A stretch of DNA of 64,000 bases from Rhodobacteraceae bacterium Araon29 (GCA_039640505.1 CP046865.1:2967501-3031500); one strand, 5' to 3'; positions 15,793 through 25,125 are shown, counted from the stretch's first letter. Notes: generated by a model not told the origin, from the sequence alone. Numbers and translations are program-made.

Positions 15793-17250
15793 TTATCCTC
15801 CCATCCGGCTTTCAATACGCTCAACCACCTTGGCCGGGACTTTGTCCTGCTTGAGCTGGGTTAAAATCCGTTCTTTGGCATCTTTGGGAATATATGCGTT
15901 GCCCTCAATCGCCGCGATAAGCTTGGCGCGCCGCTCGTCGCTGAGTTCAACGACTTCGGGCTCTTTAGGGGTGCTTGCCTCACCACTTCTAAGCGGTTTA
16001 ACCTTGATCCCACTGCCTAAGACCGGCGTTTGCTCGGCCACGACCTCGCGGCCGCTTAAACCGCGGCCACGCACCAAAATGTGGTCACCCTGTTGGCGAA
16101 AGACCCGAACCTCGGTACTTTGAAGCCTGTCATCCTCGGTCAAAACCAAAACAGCGTTATCTGCATTTAGGGCAGATGACGGCAGCTTAATAATGTTGTC
16201 CATCGTTGGCTCACTCAGCGCCACAGTGACAAAATCACCCGGCTTTAATCCGCGCGGGTTTTGCAATTTGGCAAACAAGAGCCGTCCAGTTTGTCCAGCG
16301 CCAACAGATCCGCTGTCGCGGCTTAACACGGCATCTGTGGTCAGCTCTGTTCCAAAGACATTAAGCGAGACTTTAGCCTGGCTTTTGATCAGCTTTCCGG
16401 ACCGATCAAGCAGGCGTGCGTATTGTTCAGTTGATACCCGAAATGCAACTTCAAGGGTTTCGGGATCAATTAAGCTGCCAATTTTCTCATTCGGGCTGAC
16501 CAAACCGCCTTTCACCAAGCTGATACTGCCCAGCGTCCCGCTGAATTCCGACGTTAGAACGGTATCTTTCCACCGCCGACTTGCATCTTGCAAAGCCAAC
16601 TCTGCTCGGGCGAGGCGGGTTTGTGCTTGAGCGCCGCGGGCTTTGGCCTGATCTACCGCGCTGCGCCGCGACAGCACTGCCTGGGTGGCAGAAGACGCTG
16701 CCAGCTCGGCAGTTTCCACAGCCGCAGAGGTGCCAACACCGCGTTTTTTCAAGTCTAATTGGCGTTCAAGGGCGCGGCTGCGCAGATCGGCCTGATCCCG
16801 TGCAGCTTGCAATTCATCGTTAATTAGCACCAGCGCACGGTCGGCCTCTTCCACTTCGGCCATCGCGTCGGTCACATCCGCCTCTGCACGGCCGACAGCC
16901 GAACGCGCATCTGCATCATTCAACCGCACAAGCACCTCGCCTGCTTGCACCTGACCCCCTTCGACAAAGCCTTCTGCCAATTCGATCACCTGCCCCCCTG
17001 TGGCCATTCGCAAATCAAGCGTGCGGCGGCTTTGAACCTCGCCAAAAGCTTCTAGCATCGGGGTAATAGATTGCGGCTCTGCAGTGACTACATTGACGGT
17101 AAATACCCGTTCTCGTTGCTGCGACGTTCGGGGCTTGCGCGACATGCTGTCTTTCATCGCTGAGCTTACCATCTGCCCTGCATAGGCAAATAGCCCCACG
17201 GTTAAGGATAGCAGCAGGAGCCCAACCAGGCTTTTCCTAAAAAATCGCAT
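15793..17250 (-). CDS. RND efflux periplasmic adaptor (membrane fusion protein)
   Basis: A 485-residue HlyD/AcrA-type adaptor linking the RND permease to an outer-membrane channel. It has an N-terminal hydrophobic segment (about residues 7-28) serving as signal-anchor and a lipoyl half-motif (GGQVQAGEVLVRLNDADARSA, about 97-117). A long alpha-hairpin coiled coil (about 118-225) and the second half of the lipoyl domain (TVLTSEFSGTLGSISLVKGGLVSP) follow. A beta-barrel region with SEPTMDNIIKLPSSAL and an unusual charged helical tail of about 60 residues complete it. AAGGGG lies nine bases before the ATG. It is the first gene of the two-gene pump operon. Confidence 0.92.
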   Translation of the reverse strand: MRFFRKSLVGLLLLSLTVGLFAYAGQMVSSAMKDSMSRKPRTSQQRERVFTVNVVTAEPQSITPMLEAFGEVQSRRTLDLRMATGGQVIELAEGFVEGGQVQAGEVLVRLNDADARSAVGRAEADVTDAMAEVEEADRALVLINDELQAARDQADLRSRALERQLDLKKRGVGTSAAVETAELAASSATQAVLSRRSAVDQAKARGAQAQTRLARAELALQDASRRWKDTVLTSEFSGTLGSISLVKGGLVSPNEKIGSLIDPETLEVAFRVSTEQYARLLDRSGKLIKSQAKVSLNVFGTELTTDAVLSRDSGSVGAGQTGRLLFAKLQNPRGLKPGDFVTVALSEPTMDNIIKLPSSALNADNAVLVLTEDDRLQSTEVRVFRQQGDHILVRGRGLSGREVVAEQTPVLGSGIKVKPLRSGEASTPKEPEVVELSDERRAKLIAAIEGNAYIPKDAKERILTQLKQDKVPAKVVERIESRMGG

Positions 17251-17345
17251 GTTTTAGCCCCTTTCAGCGGGAAAAACCCGCTTATGCTGTTAAGTTGTAG
17301 TGTGCATTCTAGGTTTGCCAAGCCAGTTTTATACGGTTGGTCGCT

Positions 17346-17888
17346 TCACTTCCGTTGGAGATTTTCTTCCAAGCGGGGCATTATTTCCACAAAATTGCAT
17401 GGCTGGTGACGAAAATCGAGCTGTTTGAGCAAAATTTCATCCCATGCATCACGGCAGGCGCCAGGGCTTCCAGGCAAGGCAAAAAGGTAGGTGCCCTTCG
17501 CGACACCAGCTGTGGCGCGGCTTTGCACTGCCGAGGTGCCAATTTTCTGCATGCTCACCATGGTAAATACCGTACCAAAGGCATCAATTTCTTTTTCATA
17601 AACATCCCGGTGGGCTTCCACGGTTATGTCACGGCCCGTAAGACCCGTTCCACCGGTGCTGATCACAACATCAACATTCGGGCTGTCGATCCACTGCCGC
17701 AACTGCTGGGCAATTTCAATGCGTTCATCGGGCACTATGGTGCGTTCTGCCAAATGATGGCCCGCTGCTGCAAGCCGGTCAACCAAAGTCTGCCCCGATT
17801 TGTCGTCAGCCAGACTTCGGCTATCAGACACTGTCAGAATGGCTATTTTTACAGGAATAAACTCAAGTGTTTCGTCGATGCGGCTCAT
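17346..17888 (-). CDS. moaB: Molybdenum cofactor biosynthesis protein MoaB
   Basis: MoaB/MogA-fold protein that adenylylates molybdopterin before molybdate insertion by MoeA. The 180-residue protein has KIAILTVSDSRSLADDKSG (about residues 14-32), VDVVISTGGTGLTGRDITVEA (about 72-92, the pterin-binding loop) and FALPGSPGACRDAWDEIL (about 134-151). Its ATG overlaps the glycosylase stop as ATGA, so it is cotranscribed with an apparently unrelated repair gene. It is located 12 kb from the main Mo-cofactor operon. MogA activity instead of MoaB cannot be excluded, since the names are used loosely for this fold. Confidence 0.93.
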   Translation of the reverse strand: MSRIDETLEFIPVKIAILTVSDSRSLADDKSGQTLVDRLAAAGHHLAERTIVPDERIEIAQQLRQWIDSPNVDVVISTGGTGLTGRDITVEAHRDVYEKEIDAFGTVFTMVSMQKIGTSAVQSRATAGVAKGTYLFALPGSPGACRDAWDEILLKQLDFRHQPCNFVEIMPRLEENLQRK

Positions 17889-18670
17889 GATACGCTCAGT
17901 TTTGCTTTCAACATTAAAAGATCGGCCCAGGCCAATTTTTTAGCGCTTGGATTGCGCAAAAGATAGGCCGGATGGAACATCGGTATCACATCTATATCGC
18001 AACTTTTTTGCAGCTGTCCGCGCAGCTTGGAAATCCCACGTTTGCCCAGCAATGCCTGACAGGAAATATTCCCCATCGCCACCACAACAGTTGGTTTAAC
18101 CAACGCGATATGCTGTAGTAAGAAAGGCGTCAGCATAGCGATCTCTTCAGGGCTGGGTTCGCGGTTTTGCGGCGGGCGCCATGGCACAACATTGGTGATA
18201 TAGGCCGCATTTTCCACAGCCTTCGCATGCCTGTCCAAACCGATTGCAGCCAGCATTTTATCCAAAAGCTGACCGGCGCGGCCGACAAAAGGCTTGCCTT
18301 GCTGGTCTTCATCGCGGCCGGGCGCCTCGCCGACAATCATCACACGCGCCTTGTGGCTTCCATCGCTGAACACCAAATTGCGCGCGCCGCGCTTTAGCTC
18401 ACAATGCTCAAAGCTGGCCAATGCAGCCTTTAAAGTGTCCAGCGAATTGGCCGCTTCGGCCACCTGTTTGGCAATTTGAACAGGATCTTGATGGGGAATG
18501 GGCCGAGGCGCAGATTGGGCAGCCGCGGTTTTAGCAGCGGCCGGCTTTGGGGCTGCTGCCTCAAGCGCAAAGCGGTCCACCGGCGCATCCAAGATTGCCT
18601 CGGTTGCTCCCAGTTCCACCTGCCATTCCAAAAGCGCGCGTGCGCTGTGCCAGTCAATTTGCGATTCCAT
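17885..18670 (-). CDS. Uracil-DNA glycosylase superfamily protein, family 4-like without Fe-S cysteines
   Basis: Removes uracil from DNA in base-excision repair, by family membership. Motif A is [27 protein letters not shown] (about residues 114-140) and motif B is HPAYLLRNP (about 233-241). An Ala/Pro-rich spacer (about 37-60) separates an N-terminal helix pair from the catalytic domain. The start is placed at ATG 18670, where [21 protein letters not shown] resembles relatives; an in-frame extension to 18760 is open but unlike them. Of the four cysteines that hold the [4Fe-4S] cluster in family 4, only one (Cys90) seems kept, and the others appear as Lys93, Trp164 and Leu180. A cluster-free class has been described in Bradyrhizobium, and this protein may belong to it. 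Confidence 0.85.
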   Translation of the reverse strand: MESQIDWHSARALLEWQVELGATEAILDAPVDRFALEAAAPKPAAAKTAAAQSAPRPIPHQDPVQIAKQVAEAANSLDTLKAALASFEHCELKRGARNLVFSDGSHKARVMIVGEAPGRDEDQQGKPFVGRAGQLLDKMLAAIGLDRHAKAVENAAYITNVVPWRPPQNREPSPEEIAMLTPFLLQHIALVKPTVVVAMGNISCQALLGKRGISKLRGQLQKSCDIDVIPMFHPAYLLRNPSAKKLAWADLLMLKAKLSVS

Positions 18671-18790
18671 AGATGAAAGTCTAGCCTGTGCAGCCCAAAA
18701 GGAAAAGGAGTCCGGTTGAGATGCAAAAGACTGCCGGCATAAGTACATCGCTTTTCTCATGTAATATGCGCAGTTAAAAAATTTACCTCT

Positions 18791-19708
18791 TTAGCTTTTG
18801 GATCGCCGTTTGAATATCCGGCCGTCTGTCACTGCAAAACCCAACGCAATAATTACAAATCCCGCCCATGCCTCTGGCCGCATCTGCTCGCCCAGAAAGA
18901 CTGCGCCAAGGACAATTGCAAATGGGGGTATGAGCAAGGTGACGAGCATTAAGTTTGCAGCGCCAGCCCGCACCAAAGTGGCAAAATAAAGCATATACGC
19001 CACCGCCGTTGACAGGATTGCGATGCCCAAAAGGGCGGCCCAGACACTTAACGACAGGGAAAAGCTTGGCGGCCCATCAAAAATTACCGCAATCGGGATC
19101 ATCAAAAAACTACTCGCTGCCACCATTCCAAATGCATTCATTAGCGGTGGCTGGCCAGAAAGCGTTGTTTTGCCCCAGACACTCGCAAAAGAATAAGAGA
19201 CAGCTGCACCCAGCATAGCAAGCTGCGCCAGGTTACGCGGGTCAAAACCGGTCAAGACAGACGGTCCCATAATAAAGGCCACACCAATAAGACCAAGCAC
19301 TGCACCCCAAAGCTTGTATAGGGTCAACCGCTCATCTGAAAGCAGCGCTCCGGCGATCACAGCACCAAAGATAGCCGTGGTTCCGTTCAGAATTGCGGCC
19401 AAACCACTGTCAATATACACTTGCGCCCAAATTATTAATGAAAAAGGGATCGCGTTATTGAGCGCGCCCATTATCAGATAAGCGCCCCAAACCCGCAGTG
19501 ATGTTGGAAACGCAATGCCTTGCCTGCGCACAATTAGGCCAAGAACTGGAACCGCCCAGAAAACGCGGTGCAAAGTAATGGTCAACGGCGGAACCTCTTG
19601 CAAGGCAATTTCAACAAAGAAAAAGGAACCGCCCCAAATTATTGCCAGTAGCGCAAGCATGGCCGCAGACCTAAGATCCAATGATGATGATTTTTCAGCT
19701 GTCACCAA
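18791..19708 (-). CDS. EamA/DMT-family transporter
   Basis: A drug/metabolite transporter of 305 residues with ten predicted membrane helices in two EamA repeats. The first repeat opens with MLALLAIIWGGSFFFVEIAL (about residues 17-36), and the second begins near RNLAQLAMLGAAVSYSFASVWGK (about 157-179). Such proteins export amino acids, nucleosides or other metabolites, and the substrate cannot be read from the sequence. The start is uncertain: TTG 19708 and GTG 19705 are adjacent in frame, and an ATG is available at 19660 just before the first helix. It ends 30 bases before the glycosylase region on the same strand. Confidence 0.85.
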   Translation of the reverse strand: MVTAEKSSSLDLRSAAMLALLAIIWGGSFFFVEIALQEVPPLTITLHRVFWAVPVLGLIVRRQGIAFPTSLRVWGAYLIMGALNNAIPFSLIIWAQVYIDSGLAAILNGTTAIFGAVIAGALLSDERLTLYKLWGAVLGLIGVAFIMGPSVLTGFDPRNLAQLAMLGAAVSYSFASVWGKTTLSGQPPLMNAFGMVAASSFLMIPIAVIFDGPPSFSLSLSVWAALLGIAILSTAVAYMLYFATLVRAGAANLMLVTLLIPPFAIVLGAVFLGEQMRPEAWAGFVIIALGFAVTDGRIFKRRSKS

Positions 19709-20036
19709 GCCATCCCGAAAATGTTTCAGTAATTTCCTGTATCATACCAAGCCTTTGCATCACGACCCGAAACTTGCGTATTTTTCACTATTGCAAAGCA
19801 ATTTTTATTTCTATTTCGCCGGCTGTAACGCGAGGTATCAACTATAGACCCCTGCGCGGGCCATCCGTTCCTGACCGCGCGGTTCTTGATACCGATGTGG
19901 CGCACTGCGCATTTCCAAGCGGTTGCACCAAAAAGCAAATTCAGCCCGCATAAGAATCTATGGTAGAAAGTGACTGAGGGCTTGTGCCAAGGCCTCTAGC
20001 ACTTTATGAACCGTTCAAATTCAGCGGAGCGCATTT
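19709..20036. other. Intergenic region upstream of pyrB
   Basis: A 328-base gap between the divergent transporter and pyrB genes. I find no convincing gene. An inverted repeat GGTATCAA (19834-19841) / TTGATACC (19886-19893) encloses a GC-rich 44-base interior that could fold further. GGAG at 20025-20028 is the pyrB ribosome-binding site, eight bases before its ATG. A promoter for pyrB is expected here, but no box is clear enough to call. Confidence 0.5.
19834..19893. repeat. Long-loop inverted repeat upstream of pyrB
   Basis: Perfect 8-base arms GGTATCAA and TTGATACC separated by 44 bases, which contain GCGCGGG and CCGCGCGG segments. It may form a structured leader or be a chance dyad. It lacks the T-loop and anticodon layout of a tRNA. 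Confidence 0.35.
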
Positions 20037-20987
20037 ATGGGGTTCACCGACAAACACCTTTTGGGCATTGAGCCACTTTCCCCCGCTGCTATTTCCGAAA
20101 TTCTTGATCTTGCCGACAGCTATGTTGATCTAAACCGGCGCTCGAATAAACATTCGGACGTTTTGGCCGGTCTGACCCAGATCAATATGTTTTTTGAAAA
20201 CTCAACCCGTACGCAGGCCTCGTTTGAGCTGGCAGGTAAACGGCTGGGCGCCGATGTGATGAATATGGCCATGCAGGCCAGTTCGATCAAAAAGGGCGAA
20301 ACCCTGATTGATACGGCGCTAACGCTAAACGCAATGCACCCTGATCTTTTGGTTGTGCGGCATCCGCAATCTGGCGCCGTTGATCTGCTGGCGCAAAAGG
20401 TCAATTGCAGTGTGTTAAACGCAGGCGACGGACGCCATGAACACCCCACGCAGGCGCTTTTGGATGCGCTGACCATCCGCCGCGCCAAAGGCCGTCTGCA
20501 TCGGTTGAGCATCGCGATCTGCGGCGATATCGCCCACAGCCGCGTGGCACGGTCCAATATTATCCTGTTGGGCAAAATGGAAAACCGCATCCGCCTGATC
20601 GGACCGCCAACGTTGATGCCTTCGGGCATCGCCGAATTTGGCTGCGAGGTCTATGAGGACATGCAACAAGGGCTGCAGGATGTGGATGTGGTAATGATGC
20701 TGCGTTTGCAGCGCGAACGGATGGACGGCGGGTTTATCCCCTCTGAGCGCGAATATTACCACCGCTACGGGCTGGATGCAGATAAACTGCAAGTGGCCAA
20801 GGATGATGCTATTGTTATGCATCCCGGCCCGATGAACCGCGGCGTTGAAATTGACGGTGATATTGCCGATGACATCAACCGTTCGGTGATTCAGGATCAG
20901 GTGGAAATGGGTGTGGCGGTGCGTATGGCGGCAATGGATTTGCTGGCACGCAACCGGCGGGTCCACGCGCCGGAGGTTGTGGTATGA
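20037..20987 (+). CDS. pyrB: Aspartate carbamoyltransferase catalytic subunit
   Basis: Catalyses carbamoyl phosphate plus aspartate to carbamoyl-aspartate in pyrimidine synthesis. The carbamoyl-phosphate site [21 protein letters not shown] is at about residues 52-72, with [12 protein letters not shown] (about 133-144) and [12 protein letters not shown]. The aspartate-side loop [20 protein letters not shown] and [11 protein letters not shown] also match. At 316 residues it is the size of the Pseudomonas-type class that assembles with a dihydroorotase-like partner. GGAG lies eight bases before the ATG. It overlaps the following dihydroorotase-like gene by 4 bases. No regulatory-chain gene pyrI is present. 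Confidence 0.97.
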   Translation: MGFTDKHLLGIEPLSPAAISEILDLADSYVDLNRRSNKHSDVLAGLTQINMFFENSTRTQASFELAGKRLGADVMNMAMQASSIKKGETLIDTALTLNAMHPDLLVVRHPQSGAVDLLAQKVNCSVLNAGDGRHEHPTQALLDALTIRRAKGRLHRLSIAICGDIAHSRVARSNIILLGKMENRIRLIGPPTLMPSGIAEFGCEVYEDMQQGLQDVDVVMMLRLQRERMDGGFIPSEREYYHRYGLDADKLQVAKDDAIVMHPGPMNRGVEIDGDIADDINRSVIQDQVEMGVAVRMAAMDLLARNRRVHAPEVVV

Positions 20988-22264
20988 CCAAAATACTGTT
21001 GACCAATGCGCGCCTCATTGATCCCGAAGCAGGTAATGAAACAGACGGCAGCCTGTTGATCAAAGATGGTGTGATCCAAGCGGTTGGATCTGTTGTTGAC
21101 ACCCCGCCAAAGGGCGCTGTGGTCATTGATTGCGGCGGCAAGGTGCTTGCCCCCGGGATCATTGATATCGGCGTTAAAGTCTGCGAGCCGGGCGAGCGCC
21201 ATAAGGAATCGTTTAAATCCGCAGGACAAGCAGCGGCCGCCGGCGGCGTGACGACTGTAGTAACTCGTCCCGATACCCTGCCGGCGATTGACACCCCCGA
21301 AACGCTTGAATTTACCCGCAGGCGCGCCAATGAAGCCGCGCCAGTGAATGTACTGTCCATGGCGGCGCTGACCAAGGGCCGCGACGGGCGCGAAATGACC
21401 GAGATCGGCTTTTTGCTGGATGCTGGCGCAGTGGGCTTTACCGATTGTGACAGGGTGATCACCGATACTAAAGTGCTTGTGCGTGCACTTTCCTATGCGC
21501 GCTCGCTTGGGGCTCTGGTGATGGGTCATCCGCAAGATCCGGGGCTGTCAAAGGGCGCTGCGGCTACATCGGGCAAGTTTGCATCCCTGCGCGGATTACC
21601 AGCCGTTTCCCCCATGGCTGAGCGCATGGCCATTGACCGCGACATCGCGATGATCGAAATGACCGGCGTGCGCTATCATTTTGATCAGATCACCACTGGC
21701 CGCGCGCTGCCTGCACTGCGCCGCGCCAAGGACAACGGGCTTGATGTCACGGCAGGCACCTCGATCCACCACCTGACACTCAATGAATTTGATGTGGCCG
21801 ACTACCGGACATTTTTTAAAGTCAAACCGCCGCTACGCGCCGAAGAGGATCGGCAATTGATCATAGAAGCAGTGCGCGATGGTGTAATCGACATCATTTG
21901 CTCTATGCACACGCCGCAGGATGAAGAAAGCAAGCGGTTGCCTTTTGAAGCGGCCGCCTCGGGTGCGGTGGGGCTTGAAACGCTTTTGCCTGCGGCGCTG
22001 CGGCTGTATCATTCCGGCGATCTTGATCTGCCAACCCTGTTTCGGGCGCTATCGCTTAATCCGGCCAAACGGCTTGGCCTTTCGGCAGGGCGGCTATCGG
22101 TGGGGGCACCGGCCGATCTTGTGCTGTTTGATCCCGGTGCGCCGTTTGTTCTCGACCGTTTCAAGCTGCATTCAAAGTCGAAAAACACGCCCTTTGACGG
22201 GGCGCGGATGCAGGGCAAAGTTCTGCGCACGTTTGTGGCGGGCAAAGAGGTTTTTGAGGCATGA
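20984..22264 (+). CDS. Dihydroorotase-like protein, probably non-catalytic (PyrC')
   Basis: A 426-residue amidohydrolase-fold protein of the multifunctional-complex dihydroorotase class. The metal-binding DxHxH motif is replaced by D61-I-G63-V-K65, in [19 protein letters not shown]. The usual TDHAPH reads SMHTPQ (catalytic Asp position Met308), and one His of the middle motif reads Gln235. The fold is otherwise complete, including [34 protein letters not shown] and a C-terminal [12 protein letters not shown]. It overlaps pyrB and plsY by ATGA at both ends. In Pseudomonas an inactive PyrC' is a structural partner needed for aspartate carbamoyltransferase assembly, and the same role is likely here. 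A true dihydroorotase would then be elsewhere. Confidence 0.85.
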   Translation: MTKILLTNARLIDPEAGNETDGSLLIKDGVIQAVGSVVDTPPKGAVVIDCGGKVLAPGIIDIGVKVCEPGERHKESFKSAGQAAAAGGVTTVVTRPDTLPAIDTPETLEFTRRRANEAAPVNVLSMAALTKGRDGREMTEIGFLLDAGAVGFTDCDRVITDTKVLVRALSYARSLGALVMGHPQDPGLSKGAAATSGKFASLRGLPAVSPMAERMAIDRDIAMIEMTGVRYHFDQITTGRALPALRRAKDNGLDVTAGTSIHHLTLNEFDVADYRTFFKVKPPLRAEEDRQLIIEAVRDGVIDIICSMHTPQDEESKRLPFEAAASGAVGLETLLPAALRLYHSGDLDLPTLFRALSLNPAKRLGLSAGRLSVGAPADLVLFDPGAPFVLDRFKLHSKSKNTPFDGARMQGKVLRTFVAGKEVFEA

Positions 22265-22905
22265 TACTTTTTCCCGATATAACCAGCGATGGCGCCACCC
22301 TGATCCTATGGGCCATTGCCGGATATGGGCTTGGCTCAATCCCGTTTGGCATGGTACTGGCACGGATGATGGGGCTGGGCAATCTGCGCGATATCGGATC
22401 GGGCAGCATTGGTGCCACAAATGTGCTGCGCACGGGCAGTAAAACCGCTGCTGCGCTCACGCTTTTACTAGATGGCGGCAAAGGCATCTTCGCCGTTGTG
22501 CTGGCGCAGATGACGGCAGGAGAGGCCGCAGCGCAAATCGCCGCACTTTTTGCCATGCTTGGCCATTGCTATCCGGTCTGGCTTCGGTTTCGCGGCGGCA
22601 AAGGCGTGGCGACCTTGTTTGGGGTCGTTTTGGCGCTCTACTGGCCACTGGGCGTGGCCTGCTGCGCCGCTTGGCTGGTGGTGGCCGCCGTGCGGCGTAT
22701 ATCGTCGCTGTCGGCACTGGTCGCGGTGGCCAGCTCGTTGGTTTGGTGCGTCGTCTATGCCCGCCCTGACCTTGTTGCTTTATGTCTCGCCTTCACTGCT
22801 TTGGTGTTTTGGCGACATCGCGAAAATATTGCTCGGCTTTTGGCCGGCACCGAGCCCAAGATTGGTCAGAAAGATGCGCAAAGCGATGAGAGCAGCGCAG
22901 GCTAA
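22261..22905 (+). CDS. plsY: Glycerol-3-phosphate acyltransferase PlsY
   Basis: PlsY transfers an acyl group from acyl phosphate to glycerol-3-phosphate, the first step of phospholipid synthesis, in the inner membrane. The 214-residue protein has several helices. The three conserved loops are present: GSIPFGMVLARMMGLGNLRDIGSGSIGATNVLR (about residues 26-58), LDGGKG near 70, and GHCYPVWLRFRGGKGVAT (about 101-118). The ATG overlaps the upstream stop (ATGA). Its stop overlaps the stop of the convergent Nudix gene by three bases. It shares the pyrB operon without an obvious metabolic link. Confidence 0.95.
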   Translation: MILFPDITSDGATLILWAIAGYGLGSIPFGMVLARMMGLGNLRDIGSGSIGATNVLRTGSKTAAALTLLLDGGKGIFAVVLAQMTAGEAAAQIAALFAMLGHCYPVWLRFRGGKGVATLFGVVLALYWPLGVACCAAWLVVAAVRRISSLSALVAVASSLVWCVVYARPDLVALCLAFTALVFWRHRENIARLLAGTEPKIGQKDAQSDESSAG

Positions 22906-23378
22906 GTCCCGAATGCAGCCATCTGAGCGCTAAAATAATTCTGGATTTTGGTCACTGTTGGAGCAAACAATGGATGCACTTCACGGTGAAGATCAGGGCC
23001 AAGCGGCCGCCAGAAAAATTCAAAAACCAAGCCTTCTTCCGCCGGGCTTCCCACGGCGGTATGGCTCCAGTGATCGGGCAGCGGATGGCGCACTTCAAGT
23101 GCAAAAATATGCCAGATATGTTTTTCCAAATGTCTATCTTTGTTGGCGCCAGCACCCATACGGCGATGCCAAACACCTATCGGCTGCGGTTTGAGCGTGA
23201 GGTACAGCCCAGATTCTTCATGAAGCTCACGCAGTGCCGCCGCCGCATAAGCTTCCTTTGTTTCAACCGTTCCTTTGGGAAGTTGCACCCCAGCAAAAGG
23301 GTGGCGAAACACCAACAGTTCAGAACCTCTACCATAGTCGCGGACCACGGCCGCTACCGCTTTATGAACCACCGTCAT
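22902..23378 (-). CDS. Nudix hydrolase
   Basis: A 158-residue Nudix-fold pyrophosphohydrolase. The Nudix box GX5EX7REUXEEXGU is intact at about residues 36-58 (GTVETKEAYAAAALRELHEESGL), so Mg-dependent hydrolysis of a nucleoside-diphosphate-linked compound is expected. PKGT just before it and KHIWHIFALEV further on fit the fold. The substrate cannot be named. AAGGAT lies upstream of the ATG. It is convergent with plsY and followed upstream by a 218-base AT-rich gap. Confidence 0.88.
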   Translation of the reverse strand: MTVVHKAVAAVVRDYGRGSELLVFRHPFAGVQLPKGTVETKEAYAAAALRELHEESGLYLTLKPQPIGVWHRRMGAGANKDRHLEKHIWHIFALEVRHPLPDHWSHTAVGSPAEEGLVFEFFWRPLGPDLHREVHPLFAPTVTKIQNYFSAQMAAFGT

Positions 23379-23404
23379 TACAAAATATCCTTAATCAACG
23401 CATA

Positions 23405-23550
23405 CTAAAATTATTTTTAGGCCTTATCGCGTTTTCTAAAGCATCAAACAGCCACAGCCGTCTGTATATTTTGCCCTTATGTCACGACAGCCCTGAAACC
23501 AATACTGGCCTTCAGAGCCGCCCAAGTGCAAGAACAAAAATATTTTTGTT
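23405..23550. repeat. AT-rich palindromes in an intergenic gap
   Basis: AACAAAAA-TATTTTTGTT is a perfect 18-base palindrome at 23533-23550. A second dyad has arms CTAAAA (23405-23410) and TTTTAG (23415-23420). Both lie in the gap between the Nudix gene and a small membrane-protein gene (both minus strand). They could be protein-binding sites or a weak terminator for the upstream gene. Confidence 0.45.
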
Positions 23551-23596
23551 AAATTCCTCTTAGATGCGCCCAAAGAGCGCCATCAATGTTAGCCAC

Positions 23597-23947
23597 CTAG
23601 GTTTTGTTTTCTAACGCAGTTAGGCAGGATATTACCAATTCTCTATTCGATTTTTCGGCCCCTAATGGGATCGCCCATCCTGATTTTTCAAGAATGCTGC
23701 GTTTATTATACCCAGATGCCTTTTCCAATTCTGCCATAACACCGGCAGCAAGAGGGTCAGCCTCTGAGGCTGCGAGGCAATAGGGTGTAAGAGCTTCAGC
23801 AACGGCCGCTATAGAAGATTTTTCTGACATTTTTAAAGCAGTGCCACCTTTGACCCAGCCGCCCCAATTAAAACCTATAATTGCAAGAGCCACGCCACCG
23901 GCCACTGCGCCCCAAAGCGCAGGTCCAGTCCATTCTGGAAGTTTCAT
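23597..23947 (-). CDS. Small single-helix membrane protein of unknown function
   Basis: I do not recognise a named family. The 116-residue protein has one hydrophobic helix near the N-terminus (about residues 9-29, WGAVAGGVALAIIGFNWGGWV). A soluble domain of about 85 residues follows with two cysteines (in TPYCLAASEADPLA and ISCLTALE) and a GWAIPLG segment. The layout suggests a bitopic inner-membrane protein whose C-terminal part may lie in the periplasm. It resembles short hypothetical proteins that I believe are common in alphaproteobacteria. It is flanked by AT-rich gaps on both sides, so it is probably transcribed alone. Confidence 0.7.
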   Translation of the reverse strand: MKLPEWTGPALWGAVAGGVALAIIGFNWGGWVKGGTALKMSEKSSIAAVAEALTPYCLAASEADPLAAGVMAELEKASGYNKRSILEKSGWAIPLGAEKSNRELVISCLTALENKT

Positions 23948-24084
23948 AAATAAATCCGATCAATTTTGAGAAAATGCACACAGAATTGTGTACTGTTCTT
24001 GGGTCTTACCACAAGTTTGACAAATCATTGCATGTTTTCATCATCTGCCTAAAATCGCATCAGGCGATCAGCTGTAGAACCGGA

Positions 24085-25113
24085 CTATCTTTTATTGTGA
24101 CTTCGGTATTCGGTTGGAGACATTCGAAAAACCCGTTCAAATTCGCGGTAAAAATTTGACCGGGTCAAAAACCCGGATTGTTCCAAAATCTGATTTACAC
24201 TTAGAGCGGTTGTGACCAACAGAGATGCAGCCTTTTGCAACCTGAATCTATTTACATATTGCGATACATTCATACCTTGAGACTGATTAATCGCCTCAGA
24301 AACAGAGCGCGTTGGCAAATGAAGGCGCTTTGCTAAACGTTCAAGCGAAAGATTGGGATCAAGATAAAGCTGGTTTTTCTCTAAAAGATCTCGGGTTAAG
24401 CGCTCAACCTCAAGCGCCTTCTCATTCACGTCATCTGTGGTTTTGGTAGGGTGTTTTAACGCGCGTTTTTCTTGGCTTGCAAAAAATATAAACATGAGCC
24501 CACCGAAAAGGATGACAACAGAAATCAACGAAGCATTGGAAATCAAGGCAAGCGCATTTTTAAGCTGCTGGTGCGCGAACCGTACTGCAATCATAGTGTC
24601 TATAATGACCATAATTCCAAGAAGGGATGCCGCGCCAAGCATCCATAGCCGAAGCGCCCTAATGCTATCAAATTTTGCATTTCGTAGGCTATCCGCACCC
24701 CGGCGCCACAACACTAAAAGGGCAATGCAATAGATCGAATAGCTAAAGCTAATAAAGAAATCATAAGCTGGGCGTAGTTCACGGAATAAAAAAGGTAACA
24801 GAGATGCCGTAGTTGCAATGCCTAAATTTATTGCAATATAGATCCTCATCTGCGCTGGCGCATGCATCAATGACAGAAACCCAAGATACACCAACGGGCC
24901 AATGAAAAGTGGTATAATCCTCTGCACCACGATTATATTTTCAAAATCATAGCCAAATCGCAGTCCGACCATTAACGCCGCCAGTGCAACTGAACCAAAA
25001 AAAGCAGTGAAAAAATACCGTGCAAGACGGCTTCCCACATCAACACGCCAAACAAGCGCACAAAAGACTGCACACAGCAAAAACTCAATAATCGGCAGAG
25101 GCAGTGATAACAA
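24085..25113 (-). CDS. Membrane-embedded AraC-family regulator
   Basis: A 342-residue transcription regulator with about seven N-terminal membrane helices (residues 5-215) fused to a C-terminal AraC DNA-binding domain (about 240-342). The latter shows NLSLERLAKRLHLPTRSVSEAINQ, the first helix-turn-helix, and FLTRSNFYREFERVFRMSPTEYR, the AraC signature. A membrane sensor that binds DNA directly is implied. The only in-frame start I find is TTG 25113, with weak ribosome-binding support, since a stop lies upstream at 25183. It diverges from a secreted hydrolase gene, and three 21-base-phased TGTCCT repeats lie in the shared promoter region. The hydrolase is therefore a likely target. Confidence 0.87.
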   Translation of the reverse strand: MLSLPLPIIEFLLCAVFCALVWRVDVGSRLARYFFTAFFGSVALAALMVGLRFGYDFENIIVVQRIIPLFIGPLVYLGFLSLMHAPAQMRIYIAINLGIATTASLLPFLFRELRPAYDFFISFSYSIYCIALLVLWRRGADSLRNAKFDSIRALRLWMLGAASLLGIMVIIDTMIAVRFAHQQLKNALALISNASLISVVILFGGLMFIFFASQEKRALKHPTKTTDDVNEKALEVERLTRDLLEKNQLYLDPNLSLERLAKRLHLPTRSVSEAINQSQGMNVSQYVNRFRLQKAASLLVTTALSVNQILEQSGFLTRSNFYREFERVFRMSPTEYRSHNKR

Positions 25114-25125
25114 ATCTTGTTTTCT

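Noticed and set aside
19834-19893. Possible tRNA in the pyrB upstream region, because arms pair across 60 bases
   Set aside because: There is no T-loop consensus, no anticodon arm, and an 8-pair outer stem with no suitable D-arm.
20875-21535. Two long minus-strand open frames across pyrB and the dihydroorotase-like gene
   Set aside because: They lie opposite clearly conserved coding sequence and match no family pattern.
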